Below the pieces are notes generated by a model. That model worked only from the letters and a program-made list of their open reading frames with translations. It did not search any database and was not told the DNA's origin. A stretch of DNA of 64,000 nt from Verrucomicrobiia bacterium (GTDB taxonomy: Bacteria; Verrucomicrobiota; Verrucomicrobiia; Limisphaerales; JAEYXS01). The DNA lies in contig DASWYF010000013.1 of NCBI GenBank assembly GCA_036405135.1, positions 124,001 to 188,000 on the forward strand, written 5' to 3'. The position numbers and the translations under genes were made by a program. Positions 53,382 through 62,053 of the stretch are shown here, piece after piece (the stretch's first letter is position 1; every line of letters starts with the position of its first letter).

Positions 53382-54959
53382 ATGAATTTGCCGACACTCA
53401 TCATCCGTGCCGATGCCAGTGCTCATATGGGCACGGGGCATGTGATGCGGTGTCTGGCGTTGGCGGAGCCGTGGCTGGCGGCGGGGAGTCAGGTCATTCT
53501 CGCAGCGCAGTTGATGCCGGAGGCTTTGGGGCAGCGGGCGTTGCAAGCCGGTGTCCGAGCTTACGGTGTCCGTGGTCAGGCGGGTGGGATTGAAGATGCT
53601 TGGGAAACAGTGGATCTAGCAGAGCGAGATCCTGACTCATGGTTGGTGGTGGATGGGTATCAGTTCGGTGAGGGATATTTCGGCGTCTTGAAGCAAGCGG
53701 GTGTGAAGGTCTTGCAAATAGATGATTTCGGCGGGTTGACGCATTACGAAACAGATTTCGTGCTGAACCAGAATCTCGGAGCAGCGGAGGATTGGTATCC
53801 GCAACGGGAGAAGGCAACACGCTTGCTGCTGGGGACGCGGTATGTGCAATTGCGTGGAGAGTTCCTAAAGCAAAACAAGAGCGTTGGTGCGAATACCAAC
53901 GACTCCAAACGGATCTTGGTCACGTTAGGTGGAAGTGATCCGGATAATGTGACGGCGAAGGTGATTGCTGCATTGCAAACGGTTGCTGGAGTGGAAGCGA
54001 CTGTGGTGGTCGGTGGCAGCAATCCGCATTGGGAAGATTTGCAGAAGAGTGCACAGGGTGGTGATGGACGCATCCGCCTTGTCCGTAATGCGAGCAATAT
54101 GCCGGAGCTGATGGCGCAGACGGATTTGGCGATTGCAGCGGGTGGCACGACGGCATGGGAGTTCGCCTACATGGGTGTGCCGATGATGACGATCGTGCTA
54201 GCGGATAATCAACGGTCCAATGGTGAGCAGTTGGAGGCGGCGGGTGTGTCCTTGAATTTGGGTTGGCATGAGGATTTGACGGCGAAAGGTTTGGCGGAAC
54301 GGATTGTAGCGTTGATAGGGAATGATGCAGAGGTGAGGGACGGGGGCACCCCTCACCCCGGCCCTCTCCCCTCCGATGGGCGAGGGGGGAATAACCCTTG
54401 GCTAGCCGAGATGTCGGCTAAAGCACGCAAGTTGGTGGATGGGCTAGGGTCGATGCGGGTGTGGTTGAGGTTGAATGAAGAGGCGATCCGGTTGCGTGCG
54501 GCTACGGGCAGTGATGCGAAGTTGATCTTTGATTGGGCGAATGATGCGGGTGTGAGGGCAGTGTCGTTTGCTTCCGAGCCCATCGCTTGGGAGAATCACT
54601 TGACGTGGTTTGAGGGGAAGTTGAGTGATGCGAATTATCGCATTTGGGTGGCGGAGGATTCAACGGGTGCGGCGATCGGGCAGGTGCGGTTTCAGATCGA
54701 AGGTGGGACAGCCACGATTTCTATCAGTCTCGATGCGGCACAGCGGGGGAAGAACCGAGGTTCGTTGCTGATCTGGACGGCGTGCAAGAAGCTGTTCGCA
54801 GAGACGGATGTGAAAGAGGTGTTGGCGTATATCAAGCCGGATAATCAGGCGTCTGTGCGGGCGTTTGAGAAGGTGGAGTTTCAGCCGAAAGAGGAGGCGA
54901 CGGTGAAGGGATTGAGGGCGTTGGTGTATTCGGTGACGCGTGAGGGGATGGGGGACTGA
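53382..54959 (+). CDS. pseG: PseG-PseH fusion: UDP-sugar hydrolase plus N-acetyltransferase
   Basis: 525 residues. Residues 1-355 are PseG, a GT-B-fold hydrolase releasing UDP: IIRADASAHMGTGHVMRCLA, VDGYQFGEGYF, ILVTLGGSDPDNVTAKVIAA and AIAAGGTTAWEFAYMGVPMM. Residues about 370-515 are a GNAT domain in the position of PseH: LRAATGSDAKLIFDWANDAG, YRIWVAEDSTGAAIGQVRF, SISLDAAQRGKNRGSLLI and YIKPDNQASVRAFEKVEF. So the acetylation and UDP removal steps sit on one chain. Residues about 322-338 (TPHPGPLPSDGRGGNN) are encoded by an inserted palindromic repeat. Confidence 0.92.
   Translation: MNLPTLIIRADASAHMGTGHVMRCLALAEPWLAAGSQVILAAQLMPEALGQRALQAGVRAYGVRGQAGGIEDAWETVDLAERDPDSWLVVDGYQFGEGYFGVLKQAGVKVLQIDDFGGLTHYETDFVLNQNLGAAEDWYPQREKATRLLLGTRYVQLRGEFLKQNKSVGANTNDSKRILVTLGGSDPDNVTAKVIAALQTVAGVEATVVVGGSNPHWEDLQKSAQGGDGRIRLVRNASNMPELMAQTDLAIAAGGTTAWEFAYMGVPMMTIVLADNQRSNGEQLEAAGVSLNLGWHEDLTAKGLAERIVALIGNDAEVRDGGTPHPGPLPSDGRGGNNPWLAEMSAKARKLVDGLGSMRVWLRLNEEAIRLRAATGSDAKLIFDWANDAGVRAVSFASEPIAWENHLTWFEGKLSDANYRIWVAEDSTGAAIGQVRFQIEGGTATISISLDAAQRGKNRGSLLIWTACKKLFAETDVKEVLAYIKPDNQASVRAFEKVEFQPKEEATVKGLRALVYSVTREGMGD
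54347..54393 (+). repeat. In-frame TPHPGPLP-type palindromic repeat inside pseG-pseH
   Basis: cacccctcaccccggccctc, then tcccctccgatgggcgaggg and gggaata. Stem around ctcccctc/gagggg. I know this string as a common intergenic repeat whose translation TPHPGPLP turns up in many unrelated predicted proteins. Here it adds about 16 residues to a PseG loop between two helices without breaking the frame. Confidence 0.75.
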
Positions 54960-54968
54960 TTGGGGGGG

Positions 54969-55086
54969 CGCGGCTGTGTCGTCAGACCAGCCGCAGCAGA
55001 TGAAACAGAACGGATCAGTCACAAAATATTTTTGCAGCTTACATTTGCTGCGTTTCCGCTGCGGCTGGTCTGACGACACAGCCGCG
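54969..55086. repeat. Perfect 29-base inverted repeat upstream of kdsD
   Basis: The arm 54969-54997 (cgcggctgtgtcgtcagacc on) is the exact reverse complement of 55058-55086, with 60 bases between. It would form a very stable long hairpin in the gap between pseG-pseH and the isomerase gene. No T-run follows. Confidence 0.85.
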
Positions 55087-55146
55087 GTCCAAGGAGAAGT
55101 GGCTTCGTGATTGAATCTCCGGCTCCGGCGAGGCACCTTTGGGCGG

Positions 55147-56118
55147 ATGAACCATCAGGCCCGTGCCCGTGAAGTGTTCGATATCGAAATGGCCGCCCTT
55201 AAGGCGGTGCGTGCGCAATTGGATGAATCGTTCGAGCGCGCGGTGGAGGTGATCGTGCAGTGCCTGACGCAACGGCGGAAGATCGTGGTGGTGGGCATTG
55301 GCAAGTCCGGCAATATCGGACGTAAGATCGCGGCGACACTTACCAGCACCGGTTCCACGAGTGTGTTGCTGGATAGCGTGGATGCGTTGCACGGAGACTT
55401 GGGCATCCTCATCGATGGCGATGTGGTGCTGATGATCAGTTACTCGGGCGAGACGGAGGAGTTGTTGAATCTTATCCCTGCCTTGAAACGTTTTTCGGTG
55501 AAGGTCATCGCGCTGACAGGGGCGGCGAAGTCCACGTTGGCGAAGCACAGTGATGTGGTGTTGAACGTGAAGGTGCCGAAGGAGGCGTGTCCGTTTAATC
55601 TCGCTCCTACTGCCAGCACGACAGCGACTCTGGTGATGGGTGACGCTCTGGCCATGGCGGTCCTAGATGCGCGCGGATTCAAACAGGCGGATTTTGCACA
55701 ACGTCATCCTTCCGGCGCGATTGGGCGCGCATTGCTTTTCAAGGTGAAGGACATCATGCGTTCTGGTGCGCGCAATGCGGTGGCGGCGCAGACTCTGACA
55801 GTGAAGGAAGCGTTGCTGGTAATGACGCGGGCGAAGGCGGGCAGTGTGAGTGTGGTGGATAAGAAGGGCAAGCTGGCGGGCGTTTTCACGGATGGCGATC
55901 TGCGTCGGCACATGGGCACGGATGATAATGTGCTGGGGCTTACGCTGGCTGAGGTGATGACGAAGAATCCGATCTGTGTGAGTGAGGAGGCGTTGGCGGT
56001 GGAGGCATTGAAGATTTTCAATGAGCGGAATATCGACGATCTCATCGTGGTGAACGCGAAGAAGGAGCCGGTGGGTTTGGTGGATCTGCAGGATTTGCCG
56101 AAGCTGAAGTTGATGTGA
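55147..56118 (+). CDS. kdsD: KpsF/GutQ-type arabinose-5-phosphate isomerase
   Basis: 323 residues from ATG 55147. SIS domain: VVVVGIGKSGNIGRKIAATL, STGSTSVLLDSVDALHGDLG, MISYSGETEELLNLIPALKR and the catalytic-His region FAQRHPSGAIGRAL. Two CBS domains follow (KAGSVSVVDKKGKLAGVFTD, then NERNIDDLIVVNAKKEPVGL). It makes D-arabinose 5-phosphate for Kdo, an LPS inner-core sugar. This fits a Gram-negative LPS producer. Confidence 0.93.
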   Translation: MNHQARAREVFDIEMAALKAVRAQLDESFERAVEVIVQCLTQRRKIVVVGIGKSGNIGRKIAATLTSTGSTSVLLDSVDALHGDLGILIDGDVVLMISYSGETEELLNLIPALKRFSVKVIALTGAAKSTLAKHSDVVLNVKVPKEACPFNLAPTASTTATLVMGDALAMAVLDARGFKQADFAQRHPSGAIGRALLFKVKDIMRSGARNAVAAQTLTVKEALLVMTRAKAGSVSVVDKKGKLAGVFTDGDLRRHMGTDDNVLGLTLAEVMTKNPICVSEEALAVEALKIFNERNIDDLIVVNAKKEPVGLVDLQDLPKLKLM

Positions 56119-56197
56119 GGAGGGGGTGGCCGCAAGAAGGCGCAGAAGGCACAAAAAGGGAGATGGGGTTTCAGAGGGCTTTGATAAATCTAGTTTG

Positions 56198-56215
56198 CGC
56201 GGACTGACGTCCGCG
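56198..56215. repeat. Short palindrome between kdsD and esterase gene
   Basis: cgcggac-tgac-gtccgcg, a perfect seven-base stem with a four-base loop, in a 167-base gap. Similar in shape to the GGAG-type hairpins but without their flank. Confidence 0.5.
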
Positions 56216-56285
56216 GCTACGGATCAGCAGGTTTTCTAGCGCTTGTCAGCAGAGTGGTTTCGTTTCACACTTGGGATATCACACC

Positions 56286-57065
56286 ATGAAAACTCTTAAG
56301 CGATTGGTTCTTGGGCTCGGTCTGGCTATGACGATGACGTCGAGCGCACAAGATTTACCGCGGGATATGGATATGACGCTGTTGCAACGCAAAGTTCATT
56401 TTGAGGAGAAGGTCACGAAGACGTTGACGGCGGATTATCTCCTGTATCTGCCGAAGGATTATACGAAGGATACCAAGAAGCTGCATCCGATGATCCTGTT
56501 CCTGCATGGCGCGGGTGAGCGTGGCACGAATGTGAACAAGGTGGCGGTGCATGGGCCGCCGAAGTTGGTGAAAGCGGGGAAGGATTTTCCGTTCATCATC
56601 GTCTCGCCGCAATGCCCGGAGGGGAAGGTGTGGTCCGTGGAGACGCTGAATGCGCTGCTGGATGATGTGGAGAAGACGTATCGCGTGGACAAGTCGCGTG
56701 TGTATCTCACGGGGTTGAGCATGGGCGGTTACGGGACGTGGGCATTGGGCATCGGTTTCCCGGAACGCTTTGCGGCGATGGCGCCGATCTGTGGAGGCGG
56801 TGAGAGCATCACGTATCTGCTCGGTTCACGGGACAAGGTGCGTGGACCGATGATCAAAAATATGCCGATCTGGGCCTTCCACGGTGCGAAAGACCCGGTG
56901 GTGCCGCTGGCGGAATCCGAGCGCATGGTGGAGATGCTAAAGAAGGGCGGAAACCAGAACGTGAAGCTGACGGTTTATCCTGAAGCACAGCATGATTCTT
57001 GGACGGCGACTTATGATAACCCGGAGCTGTTCGAGTGGTTTTTGCAGCATAAGCGCGATCGGTGA
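56286..57065 (+). CDS. Secreted esterase/PHB-depolymerase-like alpha/beta hydrolase
   Basis: 259 residues from ATG 56286 (MKTLKRLVLGLGLAMTMTSS, signal peptide cut near SSAQ). Oxyanion strand MILFLHGAGERG, nucleophile elbow VYLTGLSMGGYGTWALGIGF, acid in FHGAKDPVVPLAES and His in YPEAQHDSW. Resembles predicted peptidases/phospholipases of the PVC group acting on plant-derived acylated polymers. Its stop overlaps, by four bases, the open frame of the next hydrolase gene, with which it is cotranscribed. Confidence 0.85.
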   Translation: MKTLKRLVLGLGLAMTMTSSAQDLPRDMDMTLLQRKVHFEEKVTKTLTADYLLYLPKDYTKDTKKLHPMILFLHGAGERGTNVNKVAVHGPPKLVKAGKDFPFIIVSPQCPEGKVWSVETLNALLDDVEKTYRVDKSRVYLTGLSMGGYGTWALGIGFPERFAAMAPICGGGESITYLLGSRDKVRGPMIKNMPIWAFHGAKDPVVPLAESERMVEMLKKGGNQNVKLTVYPEAQHDSWTATYDNPELFEWFLQHKRDR

Positions 57066-57079
57066 GAAAGTATTCCGAT

Positions 57080-57955
57080 ATGAAATTTCCCGTCTTTGCC
57101 CTTATCTGTTTGTTCGGAGTTTTTGCGCCATTGGTCCAAGCGGCTGATCTGCAAGTTCCCGAAAACGTCATCTTCGAGCGGGACATCGAATACACGAAGC
57201 CCAACGGGATGCCGGTGATGTTGAATCTGGCGCGGCCCAAGAATGTCACGAGTCCGCGTCCGGCGGTGATCTGCATCCATGGCGGCGGGTTTCGGGCGGG
57301 GAGCCGGGAGAGTTATAACAAGCTGGTCCTGAAACTGGCGGAGAAAGGTTATGTGGCGGCGACGATCAGTTATCGCCTCGCGCCGACGAATCAGTTTCCT
57401 GCGGCAGTGCATGATACGAAAGCGGCGGTGCGCTGGATGCGGGCGAATGCGGCGAAGTATCAGGTGGACCCGACGCGCATCGGGGTGACGGGTTCTTCCG
57501 CAGGCGGACATCTGGTGCAGTTTTTGGGCGTGACGGCGGGTGTGGCGGAGTTTGAAGGCGACAGCAATCCCGGCTTTTCCAGCGCAGTGACGTGTGTGGT
57601 GAATTATTACGGGCCGAGTGATTTCACGCAGTCCTACGGTAAAAGCGTGGATGCGCATGAGGTATTGCCGTTGTGGTTCGGTGGTAATCTGGAGCAGGAG
57701 CGGTTCAAGCATATCCTTGGCAGTCCGTTGAACTGGGTGAACCCGCGTTCGGCGCCGACGTTGATCATCCATGGTACGGAGGATAAATACGTGGGCTATG
57801 AACAGGCCATCTGGATGCGGGATCGGTTGAAGGCGTGCGGTGTGCCGGTTGAATTGTTGACGTTGGAGGGAGCGGGGCATGGTTTCAAAGGGGCGGATGC
57901 GGAGAAGGCGGAGGCGGCGATGCTGGATTATTTGGCGAAATATCTGAAGCCGTGA
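57080..57955 (+). CDS. Secreted alpha/beta hydrolase (BD-FAE/HSL-like)
   Basis: 291 residues from ATG 57080. Signal peptide FPVFALICLFGVFAPLVQAA, then AVICIHGGGFRAGSRESYNK (H-G-G-G oxyanion), ISYRLAPTNQFPAAVHDTKA, the elbow IGVTGSSAGGHLVQFL, acid in IIHGTEDKYVGYEQA and His in EGAGHGFKG. Likely removes acyl or feruloyl groups from polysaccharide outside the cell. Second of a two-gene esterase operon. Confidence 0.87.
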   Translation: MKFPVFALICLFGVFAPLVQAADLQVPENVIFERDIEYTKPNGMPVMLNLARPKNVTSPRPAVICIHGGGFRAGSRESYNKLVLKLAEKGYVAATISYRLAPTNQFPAAVHDTKAAVRWMRANAAKYQVDPTRIGVTGSSAGGHLVQFLGVTAGVAEFEGDSNPGFSSAVTCVVNYYGPSDFTQSYGKSVDAHEVLPLWFGGNLEQERFKHILGSPLNWVNPRSAPTLIIHGTEDKYVGYEQAIWMRDRLKACGVPVELLTLEGAGHGFKGADAEKAEAAMLDYLAKYLKP

Positions 57956-57965
57956 ACGTGAAACC

Positions 57966-58012
57966 AACAGGCGAGGGCGCCTGTTCGACTAATGGCAGGC
58001 GAGGCGCCTGCC
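57966..58012. repeat. Two adjacent perfect palindromes
   Basis: aacaggcg-aggg-cgcctgtt (57966-57985) and ggcaggcg-agg-cgcctgcc (57994-58012). Same core (caggcg/cgcctg), eight-base stems. They sit between the esterase stop and the ClC gene; no T-run, so repeat elements rather than a standard terminator. Confidence 0.75.
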
Positions 58013-58069
58013 CCACTATACGTCACATTCGGCCTCGTCAGGGCGGCAAAGTGAGTCTACCTTGCTCCC

Positions 58070-59902
58070 GTGAACGCGCTGATAGGGCGGGTGGAGAGTG
58101 CGCTGCGGGATGCCAGGCAGTGGTTGCGGGCCAATTGGCTGCGTGCCTTGCGTATCCGTCAGCGCGTGCGCGTCAGTGAGGAGACGTTTCACCTTATCCT
58201 CGCGGGTTGTATCGGTGTCCTCGGTGGTCTTATCAACCTGGTCTTCTATCTCTGCATCGAATTTTTGCTCAAACAGGTCAAGCGGCTGACGCTCGGACAT
58301 GGTGATGATGTGATGGAGGTGGTGGAGGCGTGGGACCCTTGGGTGCGATTTCTCATTCCGGCAGCAGGCGCTTTGGCGGCGGGGTTAGTACTGCATTGGG
58401 GGTTGCAACTGATCGGCCGTGTGGCGCATTCGACGAATCTTTTGGAGGCGGTAGGCGCGGGGGATGGGCGATTGCGTTTGCGACCTACGATCATCAAGTC
58501 AGTCTCCTCGCTTATCAGCATCGGCACGGGGGCATCGATTGGGCGTGAGGGGGCGATCACGCAATTGACGGCCACGCTGGCGTCGCGCTTTGGGCAATCG
58601 GCTTTGTGGGAGCCGTATCGGTTACGATTGTTGGTAGGGTGTGGTGCGGCAGCGGGGCTCTCGGCGGCATACAATGCGCCGATCGCGGGTGCGGTGTTTG
58701 CGGCGCTCATCGTGTTAGGGTCGTTCTCCATGCATCTGTTCGTGCCGCTGATCTTTGCCTCGGTGGTGGCGACGATGGTTTCGCGGACGTTCTTTGGCAT
58801 CGAGCCATGGTATGATGTGCCGCGGTTTGATTTCACGAACTTGTCACAGTTGCCGTGGTTCTTGGTGCTGAGTGTGGCGGCGGGTTGTTTGGGGGCTTTT
58901 TTTCTGAAGGTCATCGCGATCAGTCGGCAGAGATTCCAAAAGCTGCAATGGCCCATCCACGCGAAACTGGCCTTAGGCGGAGCATTGATGGGGTTCATCG
59001 CGATGGGTTATCCGCTGATTTGGGGTAATGGTTACGGTGCAGCGAATCGGATTCTTCACGGCAACATGGCGTGGGATGCGGTGATGCTGTTGCTGGTGGC
59101 GAAGCTGGTGGCGAGTGCGATCGCGGTGGGGGTGGGAACGATCGGTGGATTGATGACGCCGACATTGTTGCTTGGTGCGGCGTTAGGGAGTTTGTTCGGG
59201 ATGGCGTTACACGCGATGGGTTGCGCGCTGGTGCTGCCGACGGGGGCATTCGCGCTGGTGGGCATGGCGAGTGTGCTGGCGGCGACGTTGCATTCGCCGT
59301 TGCTGGCGATGATCTTGGTGTTCGAGATTTCGCTGAACTATTCGCTGATGCCGCCGTTGATGCTGGGGTGCGCCTTGGCATCCGTGGTGGCACGGCGGTT
59401 GCATCCGGATTCGGTGTATGCGGAGTCGTTACGTTTGCGTGAATTGGAAGTAGCGCGCGAGAGTTCGCATGCTGGCATGGCGACGGACCTGACGGTGGGG
59501 GATCTGATGCATGCCCCGGTGCCGCCCATCCGGGAGAACACGCCGATGCCGCAGATCGCCGAACGGTTTCTCACGAGCGCGTATAATTTTCTGCCAGTGG
59601 TGGATGAACAGGGCGGTTTGGTAGGTGTCGTGGCATTGCAAGATCTGAAGGAGTATCTCGCGGGTGGACCGGAGCTATCACTCATCATCGCGTATGATGT
59701 GATGCGGCCTTCACCACGGTGTTTGACGCCGAGCCAGAAATTACCGGAGGCGTTGCCGGTGTTGCTGGCGAGTGAGCAACGGAATATTCCGGTGGTGAAT
59801 AATATGAGTGAGAAGAAGCTCATCGGGGCGGTGCCGAAGGCGGAGGCGCTGGGGCGGTTGTCTGAGGCGATATCGCCGGGGAGCAGCAGCGGCCTAGCGT
59901 GA
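58070..59902 (+). CDS. ClC-family chloride channel/antiporter with CBS domains
   Basis: 610 residues from GTG 58070. Filter motifs: ISIGTGASIGREGAITQLTA (G-R-E-G; the Glu gate is present, Ala replaces the usual Pro), AAGLSAAYNAPIAGAVFAAL and GVGTIGGLMTPTLLLGAALG. About twelve hydrophobic segments, then two CBS domains from about 480 (TVGDLMHAPVPPIRENTPMP, FLPVVDEQGGLVGVVALQDL). The gating Glu suggests a Cl-/H+ exchanger; CBS pairs often bind nucleotides. Confidence 0.9.
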   Translation: MNALIGRVESALRDARQWLRANWLRALRIRQRVRVSEETFHLILAGCIGVLGGLINLVFYLCIEFLLKQVKRLTLGHGDDVMEVVEAWDPWVRFLIPAAGALAAGLVLHWGLQLIGRVAHSTNLLEAVGAGDGRLRLRPTIIKSVSSLISIGTGASIGREGAITQLTATLASRFGQSALWEPYRLRLLVGCGAAAGLSAAYNAPIAGAVFAALIVLGSFSMHLFVPLIFASVVATMVSRTFFGIEPWYDVPRFDFTNLSQLPWFLVLSVAAGCLGAFFLKVIAISRQRFQKLQWPIHAKLALGGALMGFIAMGYPLIWGNGYGAANRILHGNMAWDAVMLLLVAKLVASAIAVGVGTIGGLMTPTLLLGAALGSLFGMALHAMGCALVLPTGAFALVGMASVLAATLHSPLLAMILVFEISLNYSLMPPLMLGCALASVVARRLHPDSVYAESLRLRELEVARESSHAGMATDLTVGDLMHAPVPPIRENTPMPQIAERFLTSAYNFLPVVDEQGGLVGVVALQDLKEYLAGGPELSLIIAYDVMRPSPRCLTPSQKLPEALPVLLASEQRNIPVVNNMSEKKLIGAVPKAEALGRLSEAISPGSSSGLA

Positions 59903-59910
59903 AAATGACC

Positions 59911-59930
59911 AATGACGAAATCCGAATGAC
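59911..59930 (+). repeat. 20-base dispersed repeat, copy 1
   Basis: aatgacgaaatccgaatgac, identical to 63513-63532. It follows the ClC stop in a 121-base gap. I recall strings like this as common spacers in PVC genomes. Confidence 0.5.
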
Positions 59931-60023
59931 TAAGAAGGCAAAGCGGGTGCTTTAATAAAGTTTCATTGATGGAGGAGAGGGTTTTTATCAGCATTGGGGC
60001 GAGAGAACGAAATCACTAAATCC

Positions 60024-60500
60024 ATGGGCAAGACGTTACATGAAGCGGCGAGAGAAGGAGATGTCTCCTCGGTACGTGCGTTGCTGGAAAAGAAGTGGTG
60101 GCGGTCTGCACCCGACGTGAATGCCACGGATAAGTGGGGTTGCACGCCGTTACACTATGTGGTGGAGAGCGGGTCGCAGGGGGTTTTCGAGCTGCTGTTA
60201 TCCCATGGTGCGGATGTGCATGCGGTGAACCGGTTTGCGGACATGCCGATCCACAATGCGGCGAGGGAGGGTAGGAAGGAGATGGTGGCCCTGCTGCTCG
60301 ACAAGGGAGCGGACATCAATGCGCGGGGGACGGAGGGAGGAACGCCGTTACGACAGGCAGCGCGTGAGGGGCATGTGGAGATTGTGAAATTGTTGCTCTC
60401 GCGAGGAGCGGATAAAAACGTGGCGGACAATGCGGGTAGAATTCCCAGACAGTATGCGGAAGATATGCGGCATCAGGCGGTGATCGCTTTGCTGGCGTGA
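60024..60500 (+). CDS. Ankyrin-repeat protein
   Basis: 158 residues from ATG 60024 (MGKTLHEAAREGDVSSVRAL). Four ankyrin repeats: the N-terminal cap, CTPLHYVVESGSQGVFELLL, MPIHNAAREGRKEMVALLLD and TPLRQAAREGHVEIVKLLLS. No signal peptide. Ankyrin repeats bind other proteins; the partner cannot be inferred. It ends two bases before the convergent cyclotransferase stop. Confidence 0.85.
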   Translation: MGKTLHEAAREGDVSSVRALLEKKWWRSAPDVNATDKWGCTPLHYVVESGSQGVFELLLSHGADVHAVNRFADMPIHNAAREGRKEMVALLLDKGADINARGTEGGTPLRQAAREGHVEIVKLLLSRGADKNVADNAGRIPRQYAEDMRHQAVIALLA

Positions 60501-60502
60501 AC

Positions 60503-60940
60503 TCAGCCGAACTTGGCGAGTTCGCGGATGTAACTTTCGGGGAAAACAAAATCGCGGGCGGTGCGGAGGATGTGTTCGGTGTAGTCTGGGACGGGGCGGC
60601 CTTCGATCTCGGAGCGGGCGAAGTAAATGATGGCGCGGACTGGCTTTTTCTCCGTGAGTGATTGGATGGTGACATCAGTGCGCCAATAGATGTCTTCTTG
60701 CAGTCCCTCGTATTCATCCAGTGTCACCAGATGTTCTTGGGTGAGTTCCCAGAGGACGCCGTAAACGGTATGAGCAGGTGAGGGAATGACGGTGGCGTAG
60801 CCGGCGGAGTTGATGATCCAACGATATCCGGGCAAGATCGCCGTGCCAGTGATGCGGGCGCCGGGACAGCGGACGCGCATCTGGACGGGGTCCATATTGG
60901 ACCCGTAAGCGAAGTAGGGCAGGGGCAGCGGCTGATGCAT
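60503..60940 (-). CDS. Gamma-glutamylcyclotransferase-like protein
   Basis: 145 residues. The substrate loop PYFAYGSNMDPVQMRVRCPG and the catalytic Glu in TLDEYEGLQEDIYW are both present; VYGVLWELTQEHL follows the family. Such enzymes cleave gamma-glutamyl or related bonds into 5-oxoproline plus an amine; the true substrate in bacteria is often unknown. Confidence 0.88.
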   Translation of the reverse strand: MHQPLPLPYFAYGSNMDPVQMRVRCPGARITGTAILPGYRWIINSAGYATVIPSPAHTVYGVLWELTQEHLVTLDEYEGLQEDIYWRTDVTIQSLTEKKPVRAIIYFARSEIEGRPVPDYTEHILRTARDFVFPESYIRELAKFG

Positions 60941-61060
60941 CCGGGGTGGAAGATAAGGCTATTCGATTTTGAAGCCAATTTTGTAATCGTAATTCCTTGC
61001 GCTATCTTGGGCGGATTTGGATGCTTCGGCGTCTAGTTAGTTTAGCTAAGGATAAATTCT

Positions 61061-61810
61061 ATGGAATGGCTCACACAACCGGAAATCTGGATCAGTTTGT
61101 TGACGTTGACCTTGCTCGAAGTGGTTTTGGGCGTGGATAACATCATCTTCATCTCCATCCTGAGCGGCAAACTGCCGGCGGATCAGCAAAAGAAGGCGCG
61201 GCAGGTGGGCTTGGGCGCGGCCTTGATCACGCGTGTTTTGCTGCTGTGCAGTCTGGCCCTGGTCATGAAGCTGGACAAGGATCCGATCTTTTCGTTCGCG
61301 TTTCCGGGCGGAGAGTTCGCTCCCACATGGAAGGATATGATCCTGCTGGTGGGCGGTCTCTTCCTCATCGGCAAGAGCACGTATGAGATCCATGAGAAGC
61401 TGGAAGGGGAAGATGGTGGGCACAACCCCAAGGGCAAGGCTTCGTTCAACAGCGTCATTTTCCAGATCATGATGTTGGATATCGTATTCTCACTGGATTC
61501 CGTGATCACGGCGGTGGGCATGGTGAAGCAGATCGGCGTGATGATCGCGGCGGTGGTGATCGCCATGGTGGTGATGCTGATGTTCGTGAACCAGATCAGT
61601 GATTTCGTGGAGAAGCATCCGGCGATCAAGATGCTGGCATTGAGTTTCCTCATCCTTATCGGTGTGATGCTGGTGGCGGAAGGCGCAGGTCAACACTTCC
61701 CGAAGGGCTACATCTACTTTGCCATGGCGTTCTCCGTGGTGGTGGAACTGCTGAACATGAAGATGAAGAAGAAGTCGGAGAAGGTGGCGCTACATCAGCC
61801 GTACAAATAG
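61061..61810 (+). CDS. TerC-family membrane protein
   Basis: 249 residues, seven hydrophobic helices. LLEVVLGVDNIIFISILSGK and the second metal-like site MLDIVFSLDSVITAVGM are the family's two Asp-containing helices; a His/Lys loop lies between. TerC/Alx proteins are linked to Mn2+ export and to tellurite resistance in some plasmids. No ter genes and no yybP-ykoY-like leader were seen. Confidence 0.92.
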   Translation: MEWLTQPEIWISLLTLTLLEVVLGVDNIIFISILSGKLPADQQKKARQVGLGAALITRVLLLCSLALVMKLDKDPIFSFAFPGGEFAPTWKDMILLVGGLFLIGKSTYEIHEKLEGEDGGHNPKGKASFNSVIFQIMMLDIVFSLDSVITAVGMVKQIGVMIAAVVIAMVVMLMFVNQISDFVEKHPAIKMLALSFLILIGVMLVAEGAGQHFPKGYIYFAMAFSVVVELLNMKMKKKSEKVALHQPYK

Positions 61811-62053
61811 TTTCAAGTTTTCAGTGTTCAGTTTTCAGTGGGGAAAAAGTTAGCGGCGGAAGTGTCCGCCGATGGTGGGACTGCCGGCAAGATTCCGGCA
61901 GCACTTTGGGGCTAGCCGGTTACACCGGCGGGCCTTTGAGGGGAAACATCGAACATCGAGAGAAGGGAAGGCGAGGCGTCAAGCCGCCTCGGGCGGAAAG
62001 CGGAGGCAAGCCTCCGCACTCCAAAGCAGGTAAGAGCCTCCTCACGTCGGCTG
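61811..62053. repeat. Repeat-rich gap after terC-like gene
   Basis: Holds a copy of the 29-base repeat (61810-61838, compare 1997-2025); a REP palindrome ctgccgg-caagatt-ccggcag (61881-61901) of the priA family; and a GGAGYGCGG-family hairpin in reverse orientation with stem gcggaggc/gcctccgc (62000-62017), loop aa, flank actcc. No gene seen. Confidence 0.7.

Noticed and set aside
60941-61060. Manganese (yybP-ykoY) riboswitch ahead of the TerC-like gene
   Set aside because: The 120-base leader lacks the conserved paired loop motifs and shows no convincing terminator.
61061-61810. Tellurite-resistance operon
   Set aside because: Only the TerC-like gene is present; no terA, B, D, E or Z homologue nearby.
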